From: Madurella fahalii
Taxonomy: Eukaryota > Ascomycota > Sordariomycetes > Sordariales
NCBI GenBank assembly: GCA_029876055.1
Contig: CM056877.1
Coordinates: forward strand, 930,001 to 994,000
Direction of reading: 5' to 3'
Length of the DNA: 64,000 nt
Positions 9,296-21,178 of this stretch are shown in pieces; position 1 is the stretch's first letter; every line of letters begins with the position of its first letter. Below the pieces are notes generated by a model. The model ran no database searches and was not told the DNA's origin. It saw only the letters and a program-made list of their open reading frames with translations. The position numbers were made by a program, and so were the translations under genes.

Positions 9296-11562
9296 AATTC
9301 CTTTGATATAGTGAAGAACTACGACCTGAAGACAGAGGAGTGGGAAGACAGAAACGGAGACACAAAAGCGGGTTACCGAATAACACGAAGGCAAAGAGCA
9401 GCCTTCGGCAACTTGTCCGCAACCAAGTCTGGGAAACCTCGTGATCGCTTCAGTTATTGTTGTTTTGGTCCTAGGTTTTGTAGCGTGCAACCCCTCGCTA
9501 AGTAAGTTTTGTCTGGAGCACTAAGAGGGGTAATGGCTGGACGCGGGGCGGGTCCTGATTGGAGAAGATGCGGGGCAGCTGGAATCATGACGAACGAGAG
9601 GTTCAGGCGAGCTGAACGGAAGCTGAGTGGAAGGCTGAGTGACCTTCAACCATCCTTCCTGATGTTGATGTTGAGGGAATGTTGGGTATTCTACATTAGA
9701 GCGAGTTCGACGAATTCGGGTCACTGTCTGTCATTGTCCATGTCATTGGTACGTAAGGCGCCAAGCCTGGGTTTGAGAGACAGTCTCATTCACCAAGTGA
9801 ACGACAAAGCTAATTAGAGTCGAGTGCAGATTGCATCACGACGGCATCAAGTGCAGCTGCAGGAAGCAGCCTCGGTGAGAAACGCGTAGTCGTTCACATT
9901 GATGGGTGCCTGGGGCCGCACGCATCACAAGCCGACCAGCAGGCGTCGTCAGCAAAGACCTTGGGGTGCGGGGTGGGGGGGGGGGTCTGGGTCGTGGAGA
10001 TAGCGACGGGGCTCGGGTTTCATGAGTCCCGAGCTCCGTCGGTGATAGACGGAATCGGTGGTGGAGCCCGCTGCACTAAAAGCCGGGGCGGTGGGTGGGT
10101 GCCTGGTAAGCCGGGCTGCGACATCAGGCCGTCTCGTAGCGGCGAATTTTCGTTGTTTGAGGCACATGTGACCCTCCTTCTTTTGCCAGAGGCATCCAGC
10201 GCCTTTCCCTCTTCCGGTCGGCCATCTGATAATCGGTAAACCGGATAGTCAGAGGCCTGTCGTGACTGGTAAGCCAGCACACAAGAGGCGGTCTCGTTGC
10301 GAAGAAGAAACGACAGGAAAAGCAGAACGCAAGCCGGAAACGCCCATTCGCGGGTTGTGCAGAGACATGCATGATTCACACACGCTACCTCTCTTTGAAC
10401 GTAGTCTAGAATCTATCAGCTGCTTTCGAATAGGTTCTTTAGAGAGCGGTAAAGCTGCTTAAGTCCAGGTACCGCTGTAAAACTAGCGACAAACCTAACG
10501 TCGCCCCCCGGCGTCTTTCCGTGTGTTTGGGTTGCGGTTGACAGCTGAGAGCCTTGCGGTCTTACGGTGTTAGCAAATGCGAAGGGAGGCGGCTTGGATC
10601 CGTACCTCTTCCCCCAAGAAAATGTGCGGGCTGACTTCGGTGTGCTAGAGCATTAACATTCCTTGGACATGGGTCCCGGCAAGGCCTCCGGGCTAATCCA
10701 ATGATCAACTGTATTCCCGGACCCACAAGATCCACCAACCTTCCCACGTCCGGTTTCTCTTCGTTTTTGATGTGTCCCGGAAATATCCCCCGCTCAGCCC
10801 GCCTCCGAGTCTTCCGCCAACGCGGTCCCATTCGTCATCCCTTGCCTGGATCGGGTCCTCTCTGCTTGCCTGAGATTGCTGTTGACGCTCCGAGGAGAGG
10901 GGATCACGAAAACCCAGGTGTGCATGAAGATACTTCGCTCTACGCGGCCCGCTCGAAATTGCCATCTGTTCTTTCCGGCTTGCAAGATGTGCGACGACCG
11001 GATTGGATGAGTGAGGCAGGCTAATCGAGACAAATGTTCCCGAGTTGCTAGTTCCAGCTGCGCGTCGCTTTGGTTCCATTTAAGGTGGACGGGCCAAGCT
11101 CTGACCAAGGAGCTGCTCCCGAATCCACCCGCCTTTTGAGAAGGGAAAAAAAAAAAAAGTCGCAAATGCCATCCGATTCGTTTAGCGGCAACCGATCCAT
11201 GACACACCCCAATATTTGAATACAGTCATTCCCACCTTCGGCTCTCTCTCTCCTTGATGACTGCTCACTCATATCTTCAGAATAATCCAATTATACCCAG
11301 GTCGCGCGTTTGTTTGACGGCTTCATAGTCCGTCAAATGAACCTGCAATTGCGCATACCTCCATTTTCCCCTGTGAGTTGGACCAATTCCCGCTTCCGCG
11401 CATCGTGTCGCGTGCGCGCCGCCATCGCTGCCGTTCCCTTCTACCGGGACCCCCAGGGACGGCGGCGGTGATCACCAGCACGGAGCAAACCACATCGGTC
11501 AAGCGGCAATTCTTGCTGACTTTCTCTTGCAACAGACCCCTTCCCCCTCAGGCGTCTCCTAA
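9296..11562. other. Long intergenic region between ERG8 and the PPR gene
   Basis: ERG8 and the PPR gene diverge, so these 2.27 kb hold both promoters. An 11-base G run sits at 9975-9985 and an A run at about 11146-11158. Open frames up to about 140 codons occur on both strands, but none has a recognisable domain, consistent composition or splice continuation. I call no gene. An unrecognised small gene or non-coding RNA cannot be excluded. Confidence 0.45.
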
Positions 11563-14500
11563 ATGCCCTCCGTCTACTCGTCGGTCTTCCAGAGCTTTAT
11601 CCGACAAGGATTTTCAAAGTCTTTTACCCACGGTTACGCCCAATCGGTCGTAGCTGCCACTCACCCTCATGTTCTAAACTCGCAGAACCGCCCGTCGTTT
11701 GCGCGGCGGAATAGTGCCAGGGTCGGCCGGATTTCGACCCTCGGCCTTCATTCCGCCTTCCACAGCACCAGTTCGCACGCAGCCGGCGCGTTAGAACATC
11801 GCCATGACAAGGCGATTAACCACGGCGGCCTAGACGCCTACTTCGAGCACCTCCAGAAGTCGCAGGCTACCGACAACGAGGAAGTCGACAAGGAGTGGGT
11901 CCAGTTCCAGTTCCCCAAGCGCATCGAATGGAAGCCCACACCGGCCTCGATCCTCCTCGGTTCCGACCCAAAGACCCTCGCGCTCGATGGTGAGGAAGCA
12001 GTCGACAACGATGGCGTGCCAAAGGTGCCTCCCGAGGCCGAGGCGGCCCTGGCGCACATCGACGCCGCCATCAACAAAGAGATTGAGGTCCGGAAACAGC
12101 TGGAGGCACTGGAAGAGGAGGTGGAATCCCTCCGAGCCGTGTCGCCAGCCTTGGCCGAGCAGCTTGCTGAGGAAATTCGCTCGCGGACGATCACGCCTGT
12201 GTCGCGGACACGCACACCGGCCAGCATCGCCCGCAGCCTCACGCCTCCTGTTGACCCGCAGTCCCAGACGTATGCCGACCACCTGACCAAGCTCTCCGAG
12301 TCCGGCCGCTACGCCGAGATCCCGGCTGTCTTCGAGGCCATGCTGGTTGCCGGCGTCCGGCCAATCGCGACGGCATACAACGCCTTGCTCATGGCCGCCA
12401 TCCATCTGCCATCGGAGAAGTGGGAGATCGTCTCCAAGGCCCTTGATGTCTATGCCGATATGCTGCGGCGCAAGGTGCACCCGGACAGCGACACGTACAA
12501 CATCCTTGTCGGATTGCTCGCCTCCCGCTCGCTCGAGGTCTCGTCGCTCAAGCGGGTTCTGGAAGACAAGCGCCTGCGTTTCGGGGGTATGGACGAGCCC
12601 GGCAAGTTCATGTTCGCGTCCCACGAACTTGAGCATGCCATCCTAGGCGAGGATGACCGCCTGGACCTGGCAATCCAGCTATTCGAGTCATCTGTCTCAT
12701 CAAACAAGGCGCTGTACTCGTCCGAAACCTACCACCAGCTCATTTCGGCCTGCGCCCAGTCTGGCCGCGTCTCGGATATGCTCCAGCTGTTCGAGCACAT
12801 GGAATCCAGCCGGACCACGCCGTTTGCAGCCACGTTTCCCGCAATGATTACGGCATTCGCCAACTCTGGGGACCTCGTCAGCGCCGTCGAGTGCTACAAC
12901 GAGTACCGCAACCTGGCGATTGCGAATGACAAGGGGGAGCAGACCCTACAGGATCGGCTAGACGCCCAGGTTTATGCTGCCGTGGTTAACGCATACGTCG
13001 TCTCGGACAAGCTCGAAGGCGCCATGAAGTTCTACAACAAGATTGTACAGGAGTACGGTGCTCGCGCCTCTGACATCAAGGACGCCATCATTGCTGGCGG
13101 CTTTGTTAAGGCTTTCATTGACCGCGGCATCTTCCGGGAAGCGCTTCATTGGGCCCAGGAGATTGAGAGTGAGACTAGAAACTCGGCTATGGGGGAGGTC
13201 GTTACCGCTGCCGCCGATCATGGTGACAAGCAGATTGCCATTGCCGCGTTAGCCAATGTCGCTCCGCTCGACGGTATCGCCGTTCCGGCAATTGCTCTGC
13301 TTGCGATGAGCGTCCGTGAAGGCGACGTCGCGGCTGCTGCTCGTTACTGGGACCTCTTGTGCAACCCCGCAGTCACGCCGACGTCGTCCTTTATTGAGCC
13401 CACAGCCATGTACGCGGTCGCCATGATTGGCTCAGGTCAGGTTCTCGAGGGCCTGACCCAAGCCGAATGGATGTTCCAACGCATCCGTGACAGCGCTGTC
13501 GAGCAAAAGTCGCAATTGGCCGACGAGGTTGAGGAGGGCGTCGAATTTATCTCGAGGTTCATGTCCGCCCGAGGGATTGTGGATCCTCGCACAGCTCCGC
13601 CAGCCTTGACTTCCACGCCGGCGTTTGCGCCGACGCCCTACCCAACGACTCCCACCGTCGCGAGCCCCGAAGACACGTTCGACCCTTACGCCGCTACCAC
13701 TGACTTCAAGGGGTCGTTCTTGATTGCTGATGAGCTGGAGGGCGCCACCGGCCGCAAGTGGAAGTTCCACCAGGCGCTCGATCGCTTCAAGAACATGCGC
13801 CGTGCCGGTCGTCATCCCCGCTACATCACCTATGCGAAGCTCATCTCGGCCGCTGCCCGGCATGGCAAGGCAGATGTCTGCCGTGAAATCCTCGCGACGG
13901 CCCGTACCGATGTTCCGCTCCTTCCCCAGTATCCAGTGGTTCGCTATGGCTGGACTTCGATTCTCGACGCGATGGTCGGCGCTTGCCTCACCCTCGGCGA
14001 CAGGACCCTGGCCGAGCAATACCACCAGGAGTTGCTTGCCATGGGCGCTGCTCCGTCCGCTAACACGTTCGGTCTATACATCACCACGCTCAAGGAATCG
14101 GTCAAGACCTTTGACGAGGCTTCTGAGGCGGTCAAGATCTTCCAGCGCGCCAAGGCTGAGGGCGTTCAGCCGAGCTCGTTCCTGTACAATGCTGTGATCG
14201 GGAAGCTCGGCAAGGCTCGACGCATTGACGACTGTCTTTTCTACTTTGCCGAGATGCGATCGCTGGGTATCAAGCCGACGTCGGTCACTTACGGCTCCAT
14301 CATCAACGCGCTCTGCCGTGTCAGCGATGAGAAGTTTGCCGAGGAGCTGTTTGACGAGATGGAGGCCATGCCGAACTACAAGGCGCGGCCGGCTCCGTAC
14401 AACACCATGATGCAATTTTTCCTGACCACCAAGAGGGACAAGACAAAGGTTCTCGAGTACTTTGAGCGCATGAAGACCAAGGGCATCGCCCCGACCGCCC

Positions 14501-15093
14501 ACACCTTCAAGCTCCTCATTGATGCGCACGCCAGCCTGGAGCCCGTCAATATGGATGCCGCCTGGGAAGTCATTAACATGATCCGGGCCGCCGGCCAGCA
14601 GCCCGAACCCGTCCACTACGCCTCGCTGATCCATGCGCGCGGCTGCGTCCTCCACGACATGGAGGGGGCGCGGCGAGCGTTCGATGGTGTCATGGCGGAT
14701 AGGACGGTCCCCCCGCACCCATGCCTTTTCCAGGCGCTGTTCGAGGCCATGGTCGCCAACCACTGCGTCGCTGACACGGAGCCCGTCCTGAAGTTGATGC
14801 GTGCCGAGGGCGTGGAACTGACTCCCTACATTGCCAACACCCTCATCCATGGTTGGGCGGCTGAGAAGAGCATCGCCAAGGCCAAGGAGATCTACGCGGC
14901 CGTTGGCCAGGAGAAGCGCGAGCCGAGCACGTACGAGGCCATGACGAGGGCTTTCCTGGCTGTGGCGGACCGTAAAAGCGCTGAGGGCGTGGTGAGCGAG
15001 ATGCTCGGTCGCGGGTACCCGAATGCCGTCGTCAATAAGGTGCTGGAGTTGCTGGGAGGCGGACACGCTGAGGTGTCGGTTGCTACTGCCTAG
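11563..15093 (+). CDS. Large pentatricopeptide-repeat (PPR) protein, mitochondrial type
   Basis: This is an intron-free frame of 1176 residues. The first ~70 residues are rich in Ser, Arg and hydrophobic residues with few acids, as in mitochondrial presequences. From about residue 230 to 1150 the protein is a solenoid of ~35-residue helical pairs typical of PPRs, for example YNALLMAAIHLP, TYNILVGLLASRS, TYHQLISACAQSGRVSDMLQ, YNAVIGKLGKARRIDDCLFY and TYGSIINALCRVSDEKFAEE. A Pro/Thr-rich linker lies near residue 690-720. Fungal PPR proteins of this size bind mitochondrial transcripts and support translation or processing. The architecture resembles Cya5/Pet309-type factors for cox1 mRNA, but PPR assignments by eye are uncertain, so no symbol is given. 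Confidence 0.88.
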   Translation: MPSVYSSVFQSFIRQGFSKSFTHGYAQSVVAATHPHVLNSQNRPSFARRNSARVGRISTLGLHSAFHSTSSHAAGALEHRHDKAINHGGLDAYFEHLQKSQATDNEEVDKEWVQFQFPKRIEWKPTPASILLGSDPKTLALDGEEAVDNDGVPKVPPEAEAALAHIDAAINKEIEVRKQLEALEEEVESLRAVSPALAEQLAEEIRSRTITPVSRTRTPASIARSLTPPVDPQSQTYADHLTKLSESGRYAEIPAVFEAMLVAGVRPIATAYNALLMAAIHLPSEKWEIVSKALDVYADMLRRKVHPDSDTYNILVGLLASRSLEVSSLKRVLEDKRLRFGGMDEPGKFMFASHELEHAILGEDDRLDLAIQLFESSVSSNKALYSSETYHQLISACAQSGRVSDMLQLFEHMESSRTTPFAATFPAMITAFANSGDLVSAVECYNEYRNLAIANDKGEQTLQDRLDAQVYAAVVNAYVVSDKLEGAMKFYNKIVQEYGARASDIKDAIIAGGFVKAFIDRGIFREALHWAQEIESETRNSAMGEVVTAAADHGDKQIAIAALANVAPLDGIAVPAIALLAMSVREGDVAAAARYWDLLCNPAVTPTSSFIEPTAMYAVAMIGSGQVLEGLTQAEWMFQRIRDSAVEQKSQLADEVEEGVEFISRFMSARGIVDPRTAPPALTSTPAFAPTPYPTTPTVASPEDTFDPYAATTDFKGSFLIADELEGATGRKWKFHQALDRFKNMRRAGRHPRYITYAKLISAAARHGKADVCREILATARTDVPLLPQYPVVRYGWTSILDAMVGACLTLGDRTLAEQYHQELLAMGAAPSANTFGLYITTLKESVKTFDEASEAVKIFQRAKAEGVQPSSFLYNAVIGKLGKARRIDDCLFYFAEMRSLGIKPTSVTYGSIINALCRVSDEKFAEELFDEMEAMPNYKARPAPYNTMMQFFLTTKRDKTKVLEYFERMKTKGIAPTAHTFKLLIDAHASLEPVNMDAAWEVINMIRAAGQQPEPVHYASLIHARGCVLHDMEGARRAFDGVMADRTVPPHPCLFQALFEAMVANHCVADTEPVLKLMRAEGVELTPYIANTLIHGWAAEKSIAKAKEIYAAVGQEKREPSTYEAMTRAFLAVADRKSAEGVVSEMLGRGYPNAVVNKVLELLGGGHAEVSVATA

Positions 15094-16687
15094 GCGGATC
15101 GGTCATCTTCGTTTTTACCCCCTTTTTCTAGTCTGTGTTTTTCCTATGTCTCGGTTCCTTCCTCTGCTTTCTGGAAATGATACCCCCTGTGCGATTTTGC
15201 AGATCGGTGTGTGTGATGATTGAGATGTTTACAAGTGTGGACATGGTGGGGGGTTGATTATCCCGCGAGCGGAGGAAAGGGAGGGAGGAGGGGGACGTTT
15301 CAGTTTCCTTTTTACATTTTCTTTTTTCTTTCCTTTTCCTATGTCCTTGTCACTCAAAAAACAAAAATGGGGTTCGCGCGGGGGGCGGTTCACTGTGGTT
15401 CAAGCGGGCGGCGTTTGTGGCATAGACGGGGTGGGAGAAATCGGGGGCCCCAACACCGATTGTGTGTTTTGTGAGGCTCGGTTTTGGGTCGGTCTGCTTT
15501 TTGATATTTCTGCGCGGATGGGATAGGACAGGATGGCACGGGACACGGTAGAAGGAAAGACAAATCTCCACTCTGCATAAAGCAAATAATGAAGCGAGGA
15601 CTAATGGAATGGGGCGGGATCGCATGAACAAACCGGAAGGGATGGGTTGGATGGGGGTGGGCGGCTCGTGGCACAGCATGAAGGGCTTGATGGGCGCTCA
15701 CGGATTCCGGCCGGCGGTGGTGTACGGCCTGGCTGGCTGGCTGCGGATTATTTTGTTTGTTGTGCGATCAAAACTCGCTTCTGTACTATATTTCAACATG
15801 ACGAAATTCATCGTTGACCTTGTCGATTTTCTGGTTGGCATTCCTAAGTGCGTCCCGAGTACTCTGACAAACTTCCCCTTTTATGTCATAGAATAGGCGT
15901 CGGAGAACATTGTAACCTTAACAATGCTTAACACAAGCTCTAAAAGACGCTCTTTTCTCCCCGAGCTGGCGAGAGCTACCCGTCTTGCCATGGGCTGGCG
16001 GATCAGCGGCGTCCTTTGCTATTAATTATTGCTTGCGTTCCGAGCGCTGAAAACCTATTCAGATACCACGGAGCAACGGTCTGCAAAGACGTTCACTCGT
16101 GGCGGTCATTGATCTTGAAGGAGTTCGCCCTCTCCTGACCGGCTGGAGACCGCGTCCCCAATCATGGCATGCACACAAGTCACTTTTAAATATGATTGGC
16201 TGCAACAATCGGTGTCGAAGTGGGTTGGGTTGGGTCATTACAGCCATGTCATAGCTGATGGAGCTGCAAGACCTGTCGTGGCGAGGAATTACTCCGGAGC
16301 CGATCGCGGGGATGAGAGCGGGTGTTGTTTGCGGGGTATTGTTGCTTGTGGTCTGGCTAGGGAATTAAGGTAGACGGTGATGGGGCGTCGACTGCGACAA
16401 TTCGAGTCTGGAAGTGGACGGTGGCGATTGATTGAGGGAGCATAAATGAAAGGTGGCAAGTGGCCGAGCGGCAAAAAGGTGGGAATGTCACAATTTTATC
16501 CTGTTACTTTAGGAAAGCAATCAGAGGTGCTAACAGTCGACTCGGAGAGCGTAACGTTTTCTACGAAATGATCAACCCGATCGCTATAGCCCGTTCCTCT
16601 TATCTTACATCCTCCCGGCCCTGAAGCCAGTTGGTCTTTCGCACATCTCTCTTGGTGGCCCAAGATGGCCCTAATTACAGGCTTCGA
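15094..16687. other. Convergent intergenic region
   Basis: This lies between the 3' ends of the PPR gene and the Ser/Thr-rich membrane-protein gene. It contains T-rich stretches just after the PPR stop (15110-15130, 15310-15345) that could serve 3'-end formation. A 95-codon frame at 15609-15896 has a hydrophobic middle but no other support. I call nothing here. Confidence 0.45.
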
Positions 16688-17931
16688 TCATTGTCCCGGC
16701 TGGCGTCCGAAGTCAGAGAGTCTTGCGGCCGGTGGGTTAGGAAGCGGAAGGTTAACCTCAGCGTTTCGGGATTGCTTCACGTATTCTGGTCCTTGCTGCT
16801 GTGCTGAAGCCCCAGGGTGGCGCAGAGGAGTGGTTGGTATGAAGGCGCTGCCCGTGTGGTGTGTGCTGTCGGAGATGGTGTAAAGAGAGGAGACGTCGGA
16901 GGTGGCGTCGGGATGGCCGTGGCCGATGATCGAGGACGAGACATTGGATTGCCTGATCTGTTGGAGCCAGGCGGACAGGGCCGGTCTGGGCTTCTCGATC
17001 ACCGTGGCTGCACTGCTGGATGGGCGATCGGGAGGGTTTAAAAGAGGTTGATGCATTTGTCCAACTCGGGCGCCGCCGTGAGCATGAGACTTTTGACTTG
17101 ATGCGTGGCGTATCAAGGACCCGAATCTTGATGGTCCACCGCGGTGCCTTTGAAACAGGAAAAGTGCCAAAGCGGCGATGAGGACGAAGCATGCTTCGGA
17201 GATTTAGGTATGGTCAAATATAACGTGGGAAAGTCTAGGCAATACTCACCTATGGAACCAATGGAAATGCCGGCTATTTGTCCGGGAGATAGATTGTTAT
17301 GACTGTCCGGCGCTTGTGTTGATGGTTCTGTTGTGGAGGCATATGGCACGTCTCGTCTTGTTAGCTAACATTGAAACTGTTGTTCTTTAGATCTCGACAA
17401 AGTACCTGTTGCTCTTGTCGTGGCCGATGAACCTGCCTCGGTTGGAGGCATCGCAATAAGACTACTAATTCTCAAGCTGGGATGAACCCCCAGGTTTGTG
17501 GTGCGAACTGCGTTATTGGAAGACACAATTTCTGACGTTGATGGTGATGCAGGCAGTGTGAGCGAAGTTGACTCTGACGTGGCTGAGGTTGGTGAAGGAA
17601 GCGTAGACGGAGCCAACGCTGACGAGGTTGGGATAACGGTTGTGGTGTCTTCTGTCTGGGTCAACGATGAGGAGAGCTTCGACGAGGACGGCCCGGACGA
17701 GGGTACGGTTGATGAATTTGGTATGGTAATAGATGTGCTGAATCCTCTGTTCTTCCCTTTGCCCTTTCCCATCCCGGCCCCTGGGATGATTGAAGCTGGG
17801 TTTGCGCTTTTAGTGTCATCATTCTTGGAAGCACCCTGTCGGCCCTGTCGACGCTGCGGATCTCTCGCCTCGATCATGCCGGAGTTTGCCGTGTAAGGTA
17901 TTCGGCGTCTTCGAGATTTTCGCAAAGTCAT
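16688..17931 (-). CDS. Ser/Thr-rich single-pass membrane protein (hypothetical)
   Basis: Three exons (17931..17406, 17351..17250, 17193..16688) give 377 residues. The introns (54 and 56 nt) have GTACTT and GTGAGT donors, and the first has a GCTAAC branch site. The order is a basic N-terminus, a Ser/Thr/Pro-rich stalk (about 55-200), the juxtamembrane signature SPGQIAGISIGSI, and one membrane helix (ACFVLIAALALFLF, about 209-222). A QRHRGG stop-transfer patch and a ~150-residue polar cytoplasmic tail follow. This is the layout of fungal cell-wall sensor-like or stalked surface proteins. The visible protein has no signal peptide, although the stalk should be outside the cell. The real start is probably in upstream exons that I cannot reconstruct, or the gene has lost its 5' half. 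Confidence 0.5.
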
Positions 17932-19343
17932 TGTGATCTAGGTTTTCGGTGTCGACTTATATTTCAACTAAAATCAAGACTGAGCAACCAGATCATACTA
18001 GAACCAATGCCGAAGGACATGTTGGCGCCCTCTTCTCTCACTGAAATCTGTCCCGGGAGACCCATTAATTATGATGGGAATGCCGAGTTTGCTTAACCAC
18101 ATGTGCCGCACACCTAAAGTAACGCCACCAAAGATGCCGGTGCCGGGATCCAATGAGCGTCGACAAGGGCTGCGAGGGGGTGCCGTTTCAGGTTCCCAAG
18201 CCACGGCGCGAGAGGGCACCATGAAACTTTGTACGAAGCAAACCGGGGTTGCTCTGTATCCACAAGGTATCACACGAAAGCGGGGAACCGTGCTACGAGT
18301 AACTCACAAACCTAGGGTGGCATAGATTGAGTTGGTATAAGACAGGAGGCCAAGCGACGGCAAGGCGGCCAGCGATTGACAGGACTCGACATGATGAAAT
18401 TGGCAACTTTGACACCAGCCTCTGCTTGAATAACTTGAGTACGCTGTGCTGATCCTTCGAAGGAGGCGGTAGGGATGGTGAGCGATTGATGAGTTTTGTA
18501 TTGCGTGGGATGATTCCTGCCAGTATCAGTCTCGGCCAACTCTTACTGGGTGCTCAGCGGTAGGAAGCAGCCATGGCCGGATCAGGGCGCTTATCCTATA
18601 ACAGAACTAGTGCTCGACTAATTCGAAAGCCCCTTCCAGTAAATCCAACGAATAATTCTACCTCTTGACATATAACTGGCCCCTCGGTGTAAGCCAACTA
18701 CTCTCAACATCCCGTATCTCCATCTACCACCTCCTCGTCTATTCAGCACTATGCTCCTCGAGACTAGCCGCAGGATGCTCTAGCCTGTGGGTCCCGGTCA
18801 CAATGAACTATAACATGAAGACGCTATCGCCAATACCAAAGGAGCCGGCGGGGTTGTACTGTAGGCGCTATTCAGTTAGCCGTGGAGTTAACTGCCCCGG
18901 CCTATTTCCGAGCCTAGCGCCGAATGACGGAGGTCCCGGTGTCGGCGTAGCCGCTCGGACCTTGACTAGCATCATGTTTGAAAGCCTTGAGCTAACACTG
19001 CCGTCAATCGCGAGTGATAGCATGCCGTGGCATGGGATTTGCTCTTTGTGTGGTGTTATGGGACCGGCAGTTGGCTGGGCGCTGACGGTACGCTGTGACA
19101 TCCGAGCACCGTCGTTGGCCCGCGCTGTCCCCAGATGACGCCAGTGACGCCAGCTCAGATCCGGGCATTTGCAGGGTCGCCGGTCGTTACGCTGGATCCG
19201 CCTGTCACGCCAAGCCTCTTGGTTCCCGGGACACTGCCGGCTTCTCGGACGTGTCCAGCCATTCAAATGTTGGGTTGCTGCCTCTTTACGCTCTAAGGTC
19301 GACGTCTGTCATACGCAGAAACTGGTCTGGGCGAAGACCAGAG
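17932..19343 (-). other. Region upstream of the stalked membrane protein; possible decayed 5' half
   Basis: On the minus strand, fragments resembling a fungal extracellular domain appear in shifting frames (PAGSFGIGDSVFM, then SLTIPTASFEGSAQRTQVIQAEAG, then LLSYTNSIYATLGL). They are separated by stop codons, several of them TAG/TAA where CAG/CAA would fit. This could be the mutated N-terminal half of the gene at 16.7-17.9 kb, or chance. The 3' end of the stretch is also the promoter of the MFS transporter. Confidence 0.25.
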
Positions 19344-21178
19344 ATGGCGGATGAAAAGATTGAGCCGTCTCGCGAGACCGACCAGGAGTCGAGCAACTCA
19401 AGTCCCGGGTCGGATTTCCGATATCACGGAAAAGGGATTCCGCAATCGGCGAACTTAATACCTCAGCATTCGTCTGAGAGAAACACAACGAATGAGCACG
19501 GTTCACCCAATACTAACACTGCGAATGGCCTGCAAACAAGAGAATGGAGCGTCATCCACCGACTATGGAACTGGAAACCGAAGCCAGCTCGCTATGACCC
19601 GGAGAATCCTCCAAGGTTTACAATATGGCTAAACATGCTCTTTGGTTTTGTAAAGCCGCCGTTTAGGTCACCCTTTGACCAGCTGACTGACAACCTCACG
19701 CGCTCCAGGCGTCATGCTTCACCGTCTCCAACCTCTACTACAACCAAGCCATCCTCAACCGCATCGCCGAAGCCTTCTCGGTCAGCTTTGAGCGAGCCTC
19801 CTCGGTAGCCACGCTCATGCAAGCCGGCTACGCCGGCGGCCTACTTCTCCTCTGTCCTCTAGGCGACATCTTCCCGCGACGGCCATTCATCCTCGCCCTG
19901 ATTGGCTTCACCGCCACCCTGGTACGGCCCTTGTCCCCCTTTCCGCCGCCTTCCCTCCCTCTTTCCTTCCCTCCTTTTTTTTTTTTTTTTTTTTTTAAAT
20001 CACGGCACTAACACAATTAGCAAAAGTGGCTCGCCCTGTGCCTAACAAGCTCCTTTCCGCTCTTCTCCGCCGTCTCCTTCCTCACCGGCTTCACCACCGT
20101 CACGCCGCAGCTCATGCTCCCGCTGGTGGGCGACCTGGCGCCGCCGCAGCGCCGCGCCAGCTCCCTCGCCGTCGTCGTGTCGGGTCTGTCGCTGGGCATC
20201 CTGGTGGCGCGCATCCTGTCGGGCGTCATGGCCAGCTCCACCGACTGGCGGAACATTTACTGGTTCGGCCTCGCCGTGCAGTACCTGGTCCTGGCCTTGC
20301 TGTACGTCTGGATGCCCGACTACCCGAGCAAGAACCCCGCGGGCATCCACTACATGCGGATGCTGGCGAGCATCGCGCACCTGCTGGTGACGGAGCCGCT
20401 GCTGTGCCAGGCGTCGCTGGTGGCGTTTCTGCTCAGCGCCGTCTTCACGTCCTTCTGGACAACGCTGAGCTTTCTGCTGTCATCGCCGCCGTTTGGGTAC
20501 TCGTCCATGGTGGTGGGGTTGTTCGGCCTGATCGGCGTGGTGGTGATCCTGGCCGCGCCTGTGTACAGCAGGTTGGTGATTGACAAGGTGGTGCCGCTGT
20601 TTTCGGCCGTGATGGGGTTGTCGGTAGAGCTGGTTGGCTTGGTCATAGGCACGTTCACCGGGTCGTTCCACGTCGCGGGCCCGGTGGTGCAGGCGGTGGC
20701 CATTGACATTGGCGCGCAGTTCACGCAGATTGCGAATAGGGCGGCCATATATGGGATTCAGCCGAACGCGAGGAACAGGGTAAACACGGCGTACATGGTG
20801 GCTGCCTTCTCGGGGCAGCTGACGGGGACGGCGGTTGGGAATCGGCTGTACGCGCTGGGAGGGTGGGTGTATAGCGGGAGCTGCAGCAGTAAGTCATCCA
20901 ACCCCCCAGATCTTAGACTGGATGTAATCAGTAGTTTGATGCTTACTCGAATCGCACTAAAAGTTGCCTTTATCAGCTTAGCCCTTGTTGTGTGTCTCGC
21001 CCGAGGCCCGAGGGAGACGGGGTGGGTTGGGTGGTCTGGAGGGTGGGCGATACGCAGAGACGATCTTCCCTCTGAGAAAAAGGGGCCTGACATCGAGTCA
21101 CCGCCTGAGCTGCCAGAAAAGGATTTAATAGGGACGGGTGGGCTTGCCGGGGCGGATGATGCTGGAAATAATAAGTAG
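19344..21178 (+). CDS. Major facilitator superfamily transporter
   Basis: Four exons (19344..19649, 19709..19921, 20021..20888, 20964..21178) give 533 residues. The ~90-residue N-terminal tail is polar. About 12 hydrophobic segments follow, with MFS signatures in the early loops (SFERASSVATLMQAGYAGG and LGDIFPRRPFILAL, the loop-2 type motif) and LVGDLAPPQRRASSLAVVVSG. The protein belongs to the major facilitators of bacterial YnfM/fungal drug-efflux type; substrate unknown. Intron 2 (99 nt) contains a 22-base T run. Intron 3 is 75 nt, free of stops and in frame; I removed it because it starts GTAAGT and its loss restores SGSCS-IAFISLALVVCLARG. The C-terminal tail is polar and cytosolic. Location: plasma membrane, by inference. 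Confidence 0.88.

Noticed and set aside
10020..11207. Several overlapping frames of 80-140 codons upstream of the PPR gene
   Set aside because: They occur on both strands at once, lack domains and splice continuation, and fit a long promoter region.
11830..12636. 268-codon minus-strand frame within the PPR gene (similarly 14074-15066)
   Set aside because: Shadow of the strongly codon-biased PPR gene; the sense frame is continuous and recognisable.
20889..20981. Alternative 93 nt third intron in the MFS gene
   Set aside because: It also keeps the frame but removes part of the last membrane segment (AFISLA); the 75 nt version restores the expected helix.
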